Of a stretch of 64,000 bases of DNA, positions 18,177 through 25,803 are shown piece after piece (the first letter of the stretch is position 1; each line of letters begins with the position of its first letter). The DNA comes from Brumimicrobium mesophilum (lineage in GTDB: Bacteria > Bacteroidota > Bacteroidia > Flavobacteriales_D > Crocinitomicaceae), in NCBI RefSeq assembly GCF_003025005.1, contig NZ_PVSS01000002.1, positions 1-64,000 on the forward strand, written 5' to 3'. A program made the position numbers and the translations under genes. The notes beneath the pieces were generated by a model. It searched no databases. It had not been told where the DNA came from and was given only the letters and a program-made list of their open reading frames with translations.

Positions 18177-18246
18177 ACAGATAACTAAAACAATAAAGAA
18201 ACTAAATCTTAATAATTAGTATCTTGCAGGGAAAATTGATTTAAAA

Positions 18247-19515
18247 ATGAAGTTGAAAGAAAAAATATCGTTAGAAGAAGTTCGTGATCAATCATTTAAT
18301 GATAAATTGAGGGAATCTTCCGAATACGGTAAAGCAGTATTTACTCATTATTTACATAACTATAAAAACGGATTTTCAAAAATTTATAAAAAGGAAGCGG
18401 TTTCACACGTAAAAATTGCATTAGAGTATAAATATCCTGAAGAAAACTTCTCTTCAGAAGTTGCTGAAGAAGCTTTACAATATATGCTTTTCGATTTTAA
18501 AGAAGATATTCCATTCCCCAAACCAAAAAAGCCAAAGTTTAAATTTATTGACCTTTTTGCAGGTATTGGCGGTTTTCGGTTAGCACTGCAAAATCTACAA
18601 GGAAAGTGTGTTTATACCAGTGAATGGGATAAATATTCAAAGAAAACTTACGAAGCTAATTTTGGAGAAATTCCATTTGGAGATATCACTAAGCCAGAGA
18701 CAAAAAACTTTATTCCAGATAACTTTGATGTACTATGCGCAGGATTTCCATGTCAAGCTTTTTCGATAGCAGGAAGACGTGGCGGATTTGAGGATACAAG
18801 AGGAACGTTGTTTTTCGATGTAGCAGAAATAATAAAGAAAAAACAACCAAAAGCTATTTTCCTCGAAAATGTCAAAGGACTTCGAAGTCACGACAAAGGA
18901 AAGACTTTAGCTACTATTTTAAATGTGCTAAGGGAAGACTTAAACTATTTTGTTCCTGAACCGCAGGTTATAAATGCAAAGGAGTTCGGTGTTCCTCAAA
19001 ACAGAGAAAGAATTTTTATTGTTGGCTTTAGGAAAGATTTAGGGATTTCTGATTTTGCATATCCTAAACCGACAAATAAAAAAGCTGTCTTAGAAGACAT
19101 TTTAGAGAAGAATGAAGTTTCTGTAAAATACTATTTATCGACAACTTATGTACAAACTTTAAAAGACCACAGGTCAAGACACGAAAGTAAAGGCAATGGT
19201 TTCGGTTATGAAATCATTCCAAATGATGGAACTGCAAATGCGGTAGTTTGTGGAGGAATGGGTCGAGAAAGAAATTTAGTCCTGGATGATAGATTAACGA
19301 ACTTTGTTCCCATAACCCACATTAAAGGTACAGTCAATCGAGAAGGAATAAGAAAAATGACACCACGAGAATGGGCAAGGCTTCAAGGTTTTCCTGATGA
19401 ATTCAAAATTGTAGTTTCAGACGCGCAAGCGTATAAACAATTCGGAAATTCAGTAGCAGTTCCAGCAATTCAAGCAACAGCAAAAAAAATCATAGAAAAA
19501 CTTAACATCATATGA
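18247..19515 (+). CDS. DNA (cytosine-5)-methyltransferase of a type II R-M system
   Basis: The 422-residue enzyme transfers methyl from SAM to C5 of cytosine. Motif I is FIDLFAGIGGFR (residues 100-111), the catalytic PCQ loop of motif IV is AGFPCQAFS (Cys169), motif VI is ENV (207-209), motif VIII is QNRERIF (251-257), and motif X QFGNSVAVPA is near the C-terminus. The order I-IV-VI-VIII-X is canonical. An N-terminal extension of about 95 residues precedes motif I. The target-recognition region is between motifs VIII and IX. The stop overlaps the start of the endonuclease gene (ATGA), so modification and restriction are translationally coupled. Pairing with an HpaII-family nuclease suggests a CCGG-like target, to be tested. 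Confidence 0.93.
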   Translation: MKLKEKISLEEVRDQSFNDKLRESSEYGKAVFTHYLHNYKNGFSKIYKKEAVSHVKIALEYKYPEENFSSEVAEEALQYMLFDFKEDIPFPKPKKPKFKFIDLFAGIGGFRLALQNLQGKCVYTSEWDKYSKKTYEANFGEIPFGDITKPETKNFIPDNFDVLCAGFPCQAFSIAGRRGGFEDTRGTLFFDVAEIIKKKQPKAIFLENVKGLRSHDKGKTLATILNVLREDLNYFVPEPQVINAKEFGVPQNRERIFIVGFRKDLGISDFAYPKPTNKKAVLEDILEKNEVSVKYYLSTTYVQTLKDHRSRHESKGNGFGYEIIPNDGTANAVVCGGMGRERNLVLDDRLTNFVPITHIKGTVNREGIRKMTPREWARLQGFPDEFKIVVSDAQAYKQFGNSVAVPAIQATAKKIIEKLNII

Positions 19516-20591
19516 TTACAGGAAATAAAGGAGAATGGAGCGAGATATATGCTTTATTTAAATTATTAGGAGATAAACAGTTATTTCTTGGTAACAAAGA
19601 CATAGAAAGATTAGAAGGTATAGTATATCCCATTATTAAAATACTTCGCACTGAGAATAATGGAAATTTTGAATACTCAATTCAAGATGAAATAATTTTA
19701 ATTTCAGGAAATGAATTAGTATTAAAAATTCCAATTTCAGATTTTAAGAGTAAGGCAATTTTTCTTCTTAATGCGATTAAAGAAAATAAAGAAAGAACGT
19801 TTTCTATTCCTGAAATAGAGGAATTCATGCAATCTATTAATTGTATTTCTCTAAAAGCAGGTTCGTCAGCAAAAACGGATATTACAATTGTGGTCCACGA
19901 CCAAAGAACAAATCAACAACCAACTCTTGGATTTAGTATAAAATCTCAACTTGGAAGTCCTTCCACTCTCCTTAATGCAGGTAAGACAACAAACTTCATT
20001 TTTAAAATTGTTGGAACGGACTTAACTAAAAATGACATTGATCAAATCAATAAGATTGATTCCAGAAGCAAGATAATGGATAGAATCGTGCAAATAAAAA
20101 ACAAAGGAGGAGAGTTTGTTTTTGTGAAAACCGAAAGGCAAATATTCTCAAATAATCTTGTTTTAATAGATAGTTTACTTCCAGAGATTTTATCTCAAAT
20201 AGTTTTTGATTTTTATTCAAGTGAATATTCACACTTGACAGATCTAGTCCACAAAACAGCTATCAAAAATCCATTGAACTTTGATATCGAAAATGAACAC
20301 AAGTTTTATGAATACAAAATTAAAAGATTCTTAACTGATGTTGCACTTGGAATGATGCCTTCAAAAGTTTGGACAGGACAATATGACGCAACGGGAGGAT
20401 ATTTAATCGTAAAAGAAAATGGGGATGTATTATGCTATCATATTTACAACAGAAATGAATTTGATGATTACTTGTTAAACAATACAAAACTTGATACGGC
20501 AAGTTCATCCCGACACGGTTTTGGGGAAATTTATGAAGCAAACGGAGATTTATACTTTAATCTGAATTTGCAAATTAGATTTACTAAATAA
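19512..20591 (+). CDS. HpaII-family type II restriction endonuclease
   Basis: The 359-residue protein has the N-terminal signature NKGEWSEIYALFKLL and YYPIIKILR-like YPIIKILRTE that I recognise from R.HpaII relatives. A likely PD-(D/E)xK-type active site is visible as KTDITI (Asp123) and, one strand later, GFSIKSQLGS (Lys144). HpaII itself cleaves CCGG. Family membership is from remembered sequence character, not a search, and specificity is inferred. The gene begins inside the methyltransferase stop codon (ATGA, 19512-19515), the classic layout of a two-gene R-M operon. It appears intact, with no internal stop or frameshift. Confidence 0.82.
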   Translation: MITGNKGEWSEIYALFKLLGDKQLFLGNKDIERLEGIVYPIIKILRTENNGNFEYSIQDEIILISGNELVLKIPISDFKSKAIFLLNAIKENKERTFSIPEIEEFMQSINCISLKAGSSAKTDITIVVHDQRTNQQPTLGFSIKSQLGSPSTLLNAGKTTNFIFKIVGTDLTKNDIDQINKIDSRSKIMDRIVQIKNKGGEFVFVKTERQIFSNNLVLIDSLLPEILSQIVFDFYSSEYSHLTDLVHKTAIKNPLNFDIENEHKFYEYKIKRFLTDVALGMMPSKVWTGQYDATGGYLIVKENGDVLCYHIYNRNEFDDYLLNNTKLDTASSSRHGFGEIYEANGDLYFNLNLQIRFTK

Positions 20592-20675
20592 AGAAGAGAT
20601 AAATAATTATATATTCTAATCATTTTTATTTCGAAAATGAAAGACTATTGGTAATCACACCCCCAAAAACCCAAA

Positions 20676-21188
20676 ATGAGAAAATACATCCTCCTCCTTC
20701 TAATCATTGGAATTCCATTATTGGCATTCAACAGAAAACATCTTTTTGTTTATGATAGTGATGAGTTAATTATGGATATTCAGCTATTAGGATTGGCGCT
20801 TGTATTGCTTTCTCTTATTTTATCTCTGATTCCAAAGCTTCGCAAACCAATATTTTTAAGGGTTTTATTAATAATCTCAATTTCAATAGTCTCAACAGAA
20901 CTAATTCTATCCTACAGATCATTACAAGTATTCAATAGAATTAGTTTTACAAATAACTATAATGACCACAATTGCGATAAACTTTTGGAACGGTTTGAAT
21001 ATGATAAAACTCAAAATAAATTCGCTTATTTTGAAGCTGGAATAGGAATTGATTCAGAAGGAATTAAACGTGAATTTAAGGAGAAATACAATGTCGACGT
21101 TGTTGCTATTGGTTTAGGCTGTTCCGGAGATAGTGAAAATCATTGTTACAATATGGCTTTAATGGATTATTTAGAATCAAAGAAATAA
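20676..21188 (+). CDS. Small membrane-anchored protein, function unknown
   Basis: The 170-residue product has hydrophobic segments at residues 4-16, about 35-53 and 62-82 and a soluble C-terminal domain of about 85 residues with two Cys-bearing blocks (NDHNCDKLLE, GLGCSGDSENHCYNMALMD). The block FAYFEAGIGIDSEGI suggests a compact alpha/beta domain. No family is recognised. It is the first of several small genes downstream of the R-M pair, 84 bp after the endonuclease. Confidence 0.6.
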   Translation: MRKYILLLLIIGIPLLAFNRKHLFVYDSDELIMDIQLLGLALVLLSLILSLIPKLRKPIFLRVLLIISISIVSTELILSYRSLQVFNRISFTNNYNDHNCDKLLERFEYDKTQNKFAYFEAGIGIDSEGIKREFKEKYNVDVVAIGLGCSGDSENHCYNMALMDYLESKK

Positions 21189-21251
21189 TTACGAGAACAA
21201 ACACGCCCTTGCGCCGGATGAGCTTTAAAAATAAAAGGTAAAACGACAAAA

Positions 21252-21509
21252 ATGAAACTACTCGATTGGTTTAAATTAGCTATAAATCTGTTTATAGGTT
21301 TTCTGACTCTTTTGCTTCAGAATTTTATACCTTTTGATAACGAAATTTCCTTGGTTTTTCTAATCACCTTACCCATTACCATAGTTTTATCATTTCTTTC
21401 TTCAATTATCTACATTATTCTAAGGAATAAAAAATCAAAAAATATGGTCTTGTTGATTACCATAATTATAAACTCATTCATCTCATTCGCGATGTATCCT
21501 TATGCTTAA
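21252..21509 (+). CDS. Small membrane protein, function unknown
   Basis: The 85-residue product is almost entirely hydrophobic, with three predicted membrane segments (near KLAINLFIGFLTLLLQ, LVFLITLPITIVLSFLSSII and MVLLITIIINSFISF). It ends seven bases before the next small membrane-protein gene, so the two are probably co-transcribed. No family is recognised. Confidence 0.55.
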   Translation: MKLLDWFKLAINLFIGFLTLLLQNFIPFDNEISLVFLITLPITIVLSFLSSIIYIILRNKKSKNMVLLITIIINSFISFAMYPYA

Positions 21510-21515
21510 TATCGA

Positions 21516-21875
21516 ATGAAAACTTTCAATTTTAAGAAATACAAATCTTGGACTATATATTTAATTGTACTTCCCGTTATTCTTATCCTAACTATTGGAG
21601 TTGAATATTTATTGAATGTCAAAGAAACTTTGAACGGTAGTTTCAAATATGAATTTATGTTTGGTGCAGATTCTATTCCAATTCCATGGTTCATGAAAAC
21701 GAAGGATTTATACATCAAATATTGTTTACTGTATGGCTCATCCCTAATTCTTATTGTGATTGGATATTTATTGGCTATTTTTAAAAGAAATAAAATTATT
21801 CAAATTGTAACTGGGATTATTGTTGTTCTAATTTTAATCTTCGAACAAAACGTGTATTTTATTTCACTACCGTGA
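21516..21875 (+). CDS. Small membrane protein, function unknown
   Basis: The 119-residue product has membrane segments near residues 12-30, 70-88 and 96-113, with an exposed loop of about 35 residues between the first and second (NVKETLNGSFKYEFMFGADS). It follows the preceding small membrane gene by six bases. No homologue is recognised. Confidence 0.55.
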   Translation: MKTFNFKKYKSWTIYLIVLPVILILTIGVEYLLNVKETLNGSFKYEFMFGADSIPIPWFMKTKDLYIKYCLLYGSSLILIVIGYLLAIFKRNKIIQIVTGIIVVLILIFEQNVYFISLP

Positions 21876-21992
21876 TTGATACACATGTTAAAATCACAAT
21901 CATATGAATTGCTTACTCTGTAATGATTAGTTTATTGAACAATAAAATAGAATTCATTACCTTGCAACCTTGAATAACCCAAAATCTACTCC

Positions 21993-22274
21993 ATGGAAAT
22001 AAAATTCGCAAATAATAATTCCTTCACTTTTGAAGAAGTCATAGAAGCAAAAAACAATGGCGGATCATTTGTCACTTATCAATGGATTATTCCTCTACCT
22101 CTATTTTATCCTGTGCGTAGGTTGTCGAAAGTTTACTTTATTCCAAAAGGTGGAAACCAAGCCAAGTATGCGAAAAAATTCAATATAATTTCATTAATTT
22201 CTTTTGGGGCTGCCCTTTTCAATTCTTTAATTAAAATAACTCCATTTATAAAGCGAATACAAAGAATTGAATAG
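21993..22274 (+). CDS. Small protein of unknown function whose 3' end is a repeat
   Basis: This 93-residue protein has a polar N-terminus (EIKFANNNSFTFEEVIEAKN), a central strand-rich part (YQWIIPLPLFYPVRRLSKVYFIP) and a hydrophobic C-terminus (ISLISFGAALFNSLIKI). Its last 24 codons and the 86 bp after the stop form a 160-bp block that recurs at 3961-4120, where only the tail of the gene is left. The full frame, upstream sequence and ATG suggest this copy is the intact one. No function can be given. Confidence 0.55.
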   Translation: MEIKFANNNSFTFEEVIEAKNNGGSFVTYQWIIPLPLFYPVRRLSKVYFIPKGGNQAKYAKKFNIISLISFGAALFNSLIKITPFIKRIQRIE

Positions 22275-22360
22275 GTCGGGTCATTCGCTGTATCTTTTTG
22301 TTACCGCGAGTTTTCAACGCGTGATAATAAAAAGGTTGCCGCTGCTACCCCTCAGCCGAA
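22201..22360. repeat. Long-hairpin composite repeat, copy 2
   Basis: This is the partner of 3961-4120 with the same order: gene 3' end, ATCTTTTTGTT...AATAAAAAGGTT long hairpin (22291-22337) and GCCGCTGCTACCCC. Differences are equally frequent in the coding part (6 of 74) and non-coding part (7 of 86). Confidence 0.85.
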
Positions 22361-22623
22361 ATCATACGTTAAAGTGAGCATTTTTCCTCAAATTCCATTT
22401 ATGAAATTACCCTAAGCATGCTAAGGACGCTTTGCTGAGATATGGATGGTTTGCAAACCAATTGTACGGACGGTTTGCAAACCGTCCTCAGCAAACCTAC
22501 TTATCCTTGCAACGACTTTCTCACATTTATAATAAGAAGAAAAATATACTTGAGTTTATAGTTTATTTTTCACAATATTTGAAACACCCCTTCGTTTTCT
22601 AAGAAATTACTAAAACATAAAAA
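22275..22623. other. Gene-free interval filled by repeats
   Basis: The interval contains the second half of the long-hairpin repeat and palindrome copy E (22381-22487). Beyond that only AT-rich sequence is seen before the next ATG. Confidence 0.6.
22381..22500. repeat. Palindrome repeat, copy E, rearranged
   Basis: A decayed CCTCAAATTCCATTTATGAA palindrome is followed by half a GGACGCTTTG unit (22424-22433), then GGTTTGCAAACC (22448-22459) and the perfect GGACGGTTTGCAAACCGTCC (22468-22487), ending CAGCAAACCTAC. The extra unit and the CAGCAAACC tail are shared with copy C near 4979-5008. Confidence 0.75.
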
Positions 22624-23532
22624 ATGAAATCTAAAATTGTTCTGCCTGCCTTTGCAATCATGTCTTTATCTTTTCTAACAATAGGACAAGAGAAATTAGA
22701 AACTCCTATAAAAAGAATTACCGTTCATGATATTTATATTTCAACTGGAACAATCAATAACCGAGTAGCCAGAGGGACTTATGATGATTTTAAAGCCTTA
22801 GCTCCTCAATCTGATTTATTAAATCAAGGTGAATTTAACTTCTCGCAATCTGGTGGATATAGTTACAACGGCAATTCTACAATCGCTATTATGTTAGGCT
22901 TAAAATTCAGCGATAAAGAAAAATCTAACTATAAATTAAACCCTGTTTTACGTTTAGGGTTTAATTATTCCAATGGAACTAATCTATCAACTGGAGGTTA
23001 TAAGGAAACACGTGAACCTTTCGATACTTTGATATCTTCTCAAACAGGTCAAGCTACCTATATTGATTCAGTTTTTACTGAAAATTATGGGGCAAATTAT
23101 TCAACTGATCAATTAAGTATTGTGGGTTCTTTGATTTTCAGTACAGATCCTGAAGCGAGATGGTCTTTGTACTCAGGAATTGGTATTGCTGCTGGAATAT
23201 CCCTAAATTCGAATACTCACATTTATTACAGTACGGATAGATATCAAGAAACTTTATTTGACAATTCAAATGGTTCAGGATATGGAAATTCATATGGTAG
23301 TTCAACAGAAACGGAACATGAAACAATCACCAACAAAACATCTTTTGGAGGTATGGCCTACATTCCACTAGGAATTGATTTTAGAATAGCAAACAGAAGT
23401 GAATTTTGGAAACGTGTTCATGTTTTTTATGAAATTAAACCTGGTCTAGGATTTACCTCAATTCCAGAATTAAACACTATTGTTAACACCAATTTCCAAC
23501 AAGGATTCGGACTGAGGGTAACTTTCGATTAA
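22624..23532 (+). CDS. Outer-membrane beta-barrel-like protein
   Basis: The 302-residue product has a signal peptide (KIVLPAFAIMSLSFLTIGQ) and many amphipathic strands with alternating aromatics and Gly (YKLNPVLRLGFNYSNGTNL, LSIVGSLIFSTDPEARWSLY, SGIGIAAGISLNSNTHIYYS, FYEIKPGLGF), ending in GFGLRVTFD. A C-terminal strand with a terminal aromatic/hydrophobic pattern fits outer-membrane insertion. A Ser/Gly/Tyr-rich loop (SNGSGYGNSYGSS) sits near residue 220. The role is unknown. It converges on the efflux operon across a shared hairpin terminator. Confidence 0.75.
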   Translation: MKSKIVLPAFAIMSLSFLTIGQEKLETPIKRITVHDIYISTGTINNRVARGTYDDFKALAPQSDLLNQGEFNFSQSGGYSYNGNSTIAIMLGLKFSDKEKSNYKLNPVLRLGFNYSNGTNLSTGGYKETREPFDTLISSQTGQATYIDSVFTENYGANYSTDQLSIVGSLIFSTDPEARWSLYSGIGIAAGISLNSNTHIYYSTDRYQETLFDNSNGSGYGNSYGSSTETEHETITNKTSFGGMAYIPLGIDFRIANRSEFWKRVHVFYEIKPGLGFTSIPELNTIVNTNFQQGFGLRVTFD

Positions 23533-23544
23533 ATGAAATATAAA

Positions 23545-23584
23545 AGTAGAATCTAACTTTTCTCACGATCCGTTAGATTCTACT
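23545..23584. terminator. Bidirectional hairpin terminator
   Basis: A perfect 13-bp stem, AGTAGAATCTAAC with GTTAGATTCTACT, flanks a 14-base loop between two convergent genes. T-rich flanks are present on the minus strand (TTTTAT) and weaker ones on the plus strand (CTCTTT). Confidence 0.75.
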
Positions 23585-23629
23585 CTTTACAAGGAAAAAT
23601 TTATTTGAATTATTAAAACTTATTCCCCA

Positions 23630-24814
23630 TTATCCTTCTGATGTTAATATTTTCGCTTTTGATTTTTTCTTGAATAGATAGATCTTTAGTTGTAATAAAC
23701 CGACCATTGAAACAAACGCAACAACAGAAATTAAAATAAGCATATTTACCTCTGTGCTAATGGATGACATATCTCCACCGTAAAAAGCAACTTTTCTAAA
23801 TCCTGCCAAGAATTGTGTCAACGGAATATATTGTGCAACATTTGATATTGCAGTAGGGATTGCCATGGTAGGCCAAGTAAATCCACTCAAAACAAAGGCT
23901 GGCGTAGAAATCACCATGAGTAATTCTGTCGCTTTCAATTGACTTGGAATTGCGATTGAGAACAACATACCTATATACATTGATGCAATTGTTAACAATG
24001 AAGCTAAAATGATCATCGGAGTATTAAAAATCGAAGCATCTACACTAAAAAATGGTAAAAACATACTTACGCCAATCCACATAATTGGGAGCATCAATAG
24101 AAATGGAGTTGATTTAAGTAAAATATGATATAAAGCGTTATTGCTTTTACCTACTAATTTCCCAAAATATCCATCTTCAAAATCACGTGAAAACACCAAG
24201 GCCATTCCCAGAAAAATAATTTGTTGCATTATTCCAGCCAATAATCCAGGCAGCATGAATGTGACGTAGTTTCCCGTAGAATTATATAATTTATTGAAGT
24301 TGATTTTAAAACTTTCATATGAGGAAACCGCTTGCTCAGGATGCATTCCTTGTTTTTTTAATCCTTCAATCTCTATTCCTGCATTCAAGGTCATTAAAAC
24401 AGATTGAATATTTTTACTTGCTGTATTTGCATTTAAAATATTCGCCATATTTAAATCAACGCGCACCTCTGGATGTTTTTTCTGTAACAATTTTGCTTCA
24501 AAATCATTAGGTAAAGTAATCACCGCCGCATATTGTTTTACGGGCATTTCTTCGATGATGTTTCCTGCTGTATATCGAATATCTTCCACAAACAATCCTT
24601 CATTGTCTTGAAAGGCATCAATTATTTTATCAGACATAGGACTTCTGTCCTGATCAACAATAACAATCGGCAAATCAACTACTTTAGCTTGTTGATAAAC
24701 ATATCCAAATAAAAAACCATAAAGTACAGGTGCTCCGAAAAAAATCGCCATTAAAACACCGTTTGAAAATATCCGTTTAAACTCAATTCGGATCAACGCT
24801 AAAAATTTCTTCAT
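23630..24814 (-). CDS. ABC-2 type permease of an efflux system
   Basis: The 394-residue protein has one N-terminal membrane segment (VLMAIFFGAPVLYGFLFGYV), a periplasmic domain of about 150 residues (PIVIVDQDRSPMSDKIIDAF...), and a cluster of five or so membrane segments in the C-terminal half (MLPGLLAGIMQQIIFLGMAL, LIILASLLTIASMYIGMLF, PAFVLSGFTWPTMAIP). This is the ABC-2 membrane plan of YhhJ/YbhR-type exporters. The order on the minus strand is TolC, HlyD, permease, with 7 bp between HlyD and permease. A cognate ATPase and a second permease are not found beside it, which is unusual. Confidence 0.88.
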   Translation of the reverse strand: MKKFLALIRIEFKRIFSNGVLMAIFFGAPVLYGFLFGYVYQQAKVVDLPIVIVDQDRSPMSDKIIDAFQDNEGLFVEDIRYTAGNIIEEMPVKQYAAVITLPNDFEAKLLQKKHPEVRVDLNMANILNANTASKNIQSVLMTLNAGIEIEGLKKQGMHPEQAVSSYESFKINFNKLYNSTGNYVTFMLPGLLAGIMQQIIFLGMALVFSRDFEDGYFGKLVGKSNNALYHILLKSTPFLLMLPIMWIGVSMFLPFFSVDASIFNTPMIILASLLTIASMYIGMLFSIAIPSQLKATELLMVISTPAFVLSGFTWPTMAIPTAISNVAQYIPLTQFLAGFRKVAFYGGDMSSISTEVNMLILISVVAFVSMVGLLQLKIYLFKKKSKAKILTSEG

Positions 24815-24821
24815 GATATTA

Positions 24822-25781
24822 CTATTTAATTAAAACTGTACTGTTCAAGTAAAATGACTGATTATTTACTTTGCCTATAGGAACAATTTTCAGTTCATAA
24901 ATTGATTCATCCAATTCATACAATGGCGATGTACTTGTGATATTCGCATATTGAGGGAGTTGCTTAATAGCTATTATTTTTGCTTGGTAATCTTCCTTGG
25001 TATATGGGTTTGTTAAGGTTAACTCTTGATTCACTTTAAACTCATAAATCTTCGATTCAGGAATTGTAAAACGAAAATAAATACTATTCGTTTTGTATCC
25101 GTTAAACAATGTATATCCAGGCGTAAGTAGCTCTCCTTCATCTAAACTAATCGTCTCAATCGACATATCAGTTGGCGCAATTAAATACTTTTCACTCGAT
25201 GCAACAGTAACCTCTTCTTTCGCTCCCAAAGCTCTGTCTAATTGACCTTTCGCTTGACTAATTTGCTCAAAACGTGTACCTTTTGTTACCTCTTGTTTTT
25301 TCGCTTCTACGGCATGTACCTGTGCTTTAGCCATGGTTAATTTCATTTTCACTTCGTCAAATTGTTGCTGACTCACCAAAGAATCCTTATGCATTTTTTC
25401 TAAACGATTAAATGATTCTTGCGCAAAGTCTAATTGAGCTTGAGCAGCTTTCAGTTTCTGATCAACTTGGTTCAATTGTTCTGTTGTCGCTCCATTAAAC
25501 GCCATTTCTAACTGACCTTGTGCCGACATAATCGCACCTTCAACTTGCATCATTTTCGCCATTACTTCTGGCACATCAATAAAAGCCAATGTATCACCTT
25601 TCTTTACTTGTTGACCTTCTTCAACATACAGTTTTGAAATTCTTCCAGCTAGTTTTCCACTCAAAGAAATTGTTTCAAATTTTACTTTTCCTCTATTTGA
25701 TGTTATTTTATCCTCTCCTGAACATGAACTTACACTTAGTAAAACTAGGCTGCTCATGATTAATATTTTAATTGATTTCAT
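24822..25781 (-). CDS. HlyD-family periplasmic adaptor (membrane fusion protein), lipoprotein
   Basis: The 319-residue product begins with a lipoprotein signal (IKILIMSSLVLLSVSSC), so it is likely tethered by lipid to the inner membrane. A split biotinyl/lipoyl-type domain flanks a long coiled coil: GKLAGRISKLYVEEGQQVKKGDTLAFID before it and MSIETISLDEGELLTPGYTL after. The hairpin itself (residues about 70-185) is rich in Gln, Ala and Leu. This is the YbhG/HlyD pattern bridging the inner-membrane permease to TolC. It sits 22 bp downstream of the TolC gene and 7 bp upstream of the permease gene. Confidence 0.9.
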   Translation of the reverse strand: MKSIKILIMSSLVLLSVSSCSGEDKITSNRGKVKFETISLSGKLAGRISKLYVEEGQQVKKGDTLAFIDVPEVMAKMMQVEGAIMSAQGQLEMAFNGATTEQLNQVDQKLKAAQAQLDFAQESFNRLEKMHKDSLVSQQQFDEVKMKLTMAKAQVHAVEAKKQEVTKGTRFEQISQAKGQLDRALGAKEEVTVASSEKYLIAPTDMSIETISLDEGELLTPGYTLFNGYKTNSIYFRFTIPESKIYEFKVNQELTLTNPYTKEDYQAKIIAIKQLPQYANITSTSPLYELDESIYELKIVPIGKVNNQSFYLNSTVLIK

Positions 25782-25803
25782 TTTTTTTCTTTAATTCTTG
25801 TGA

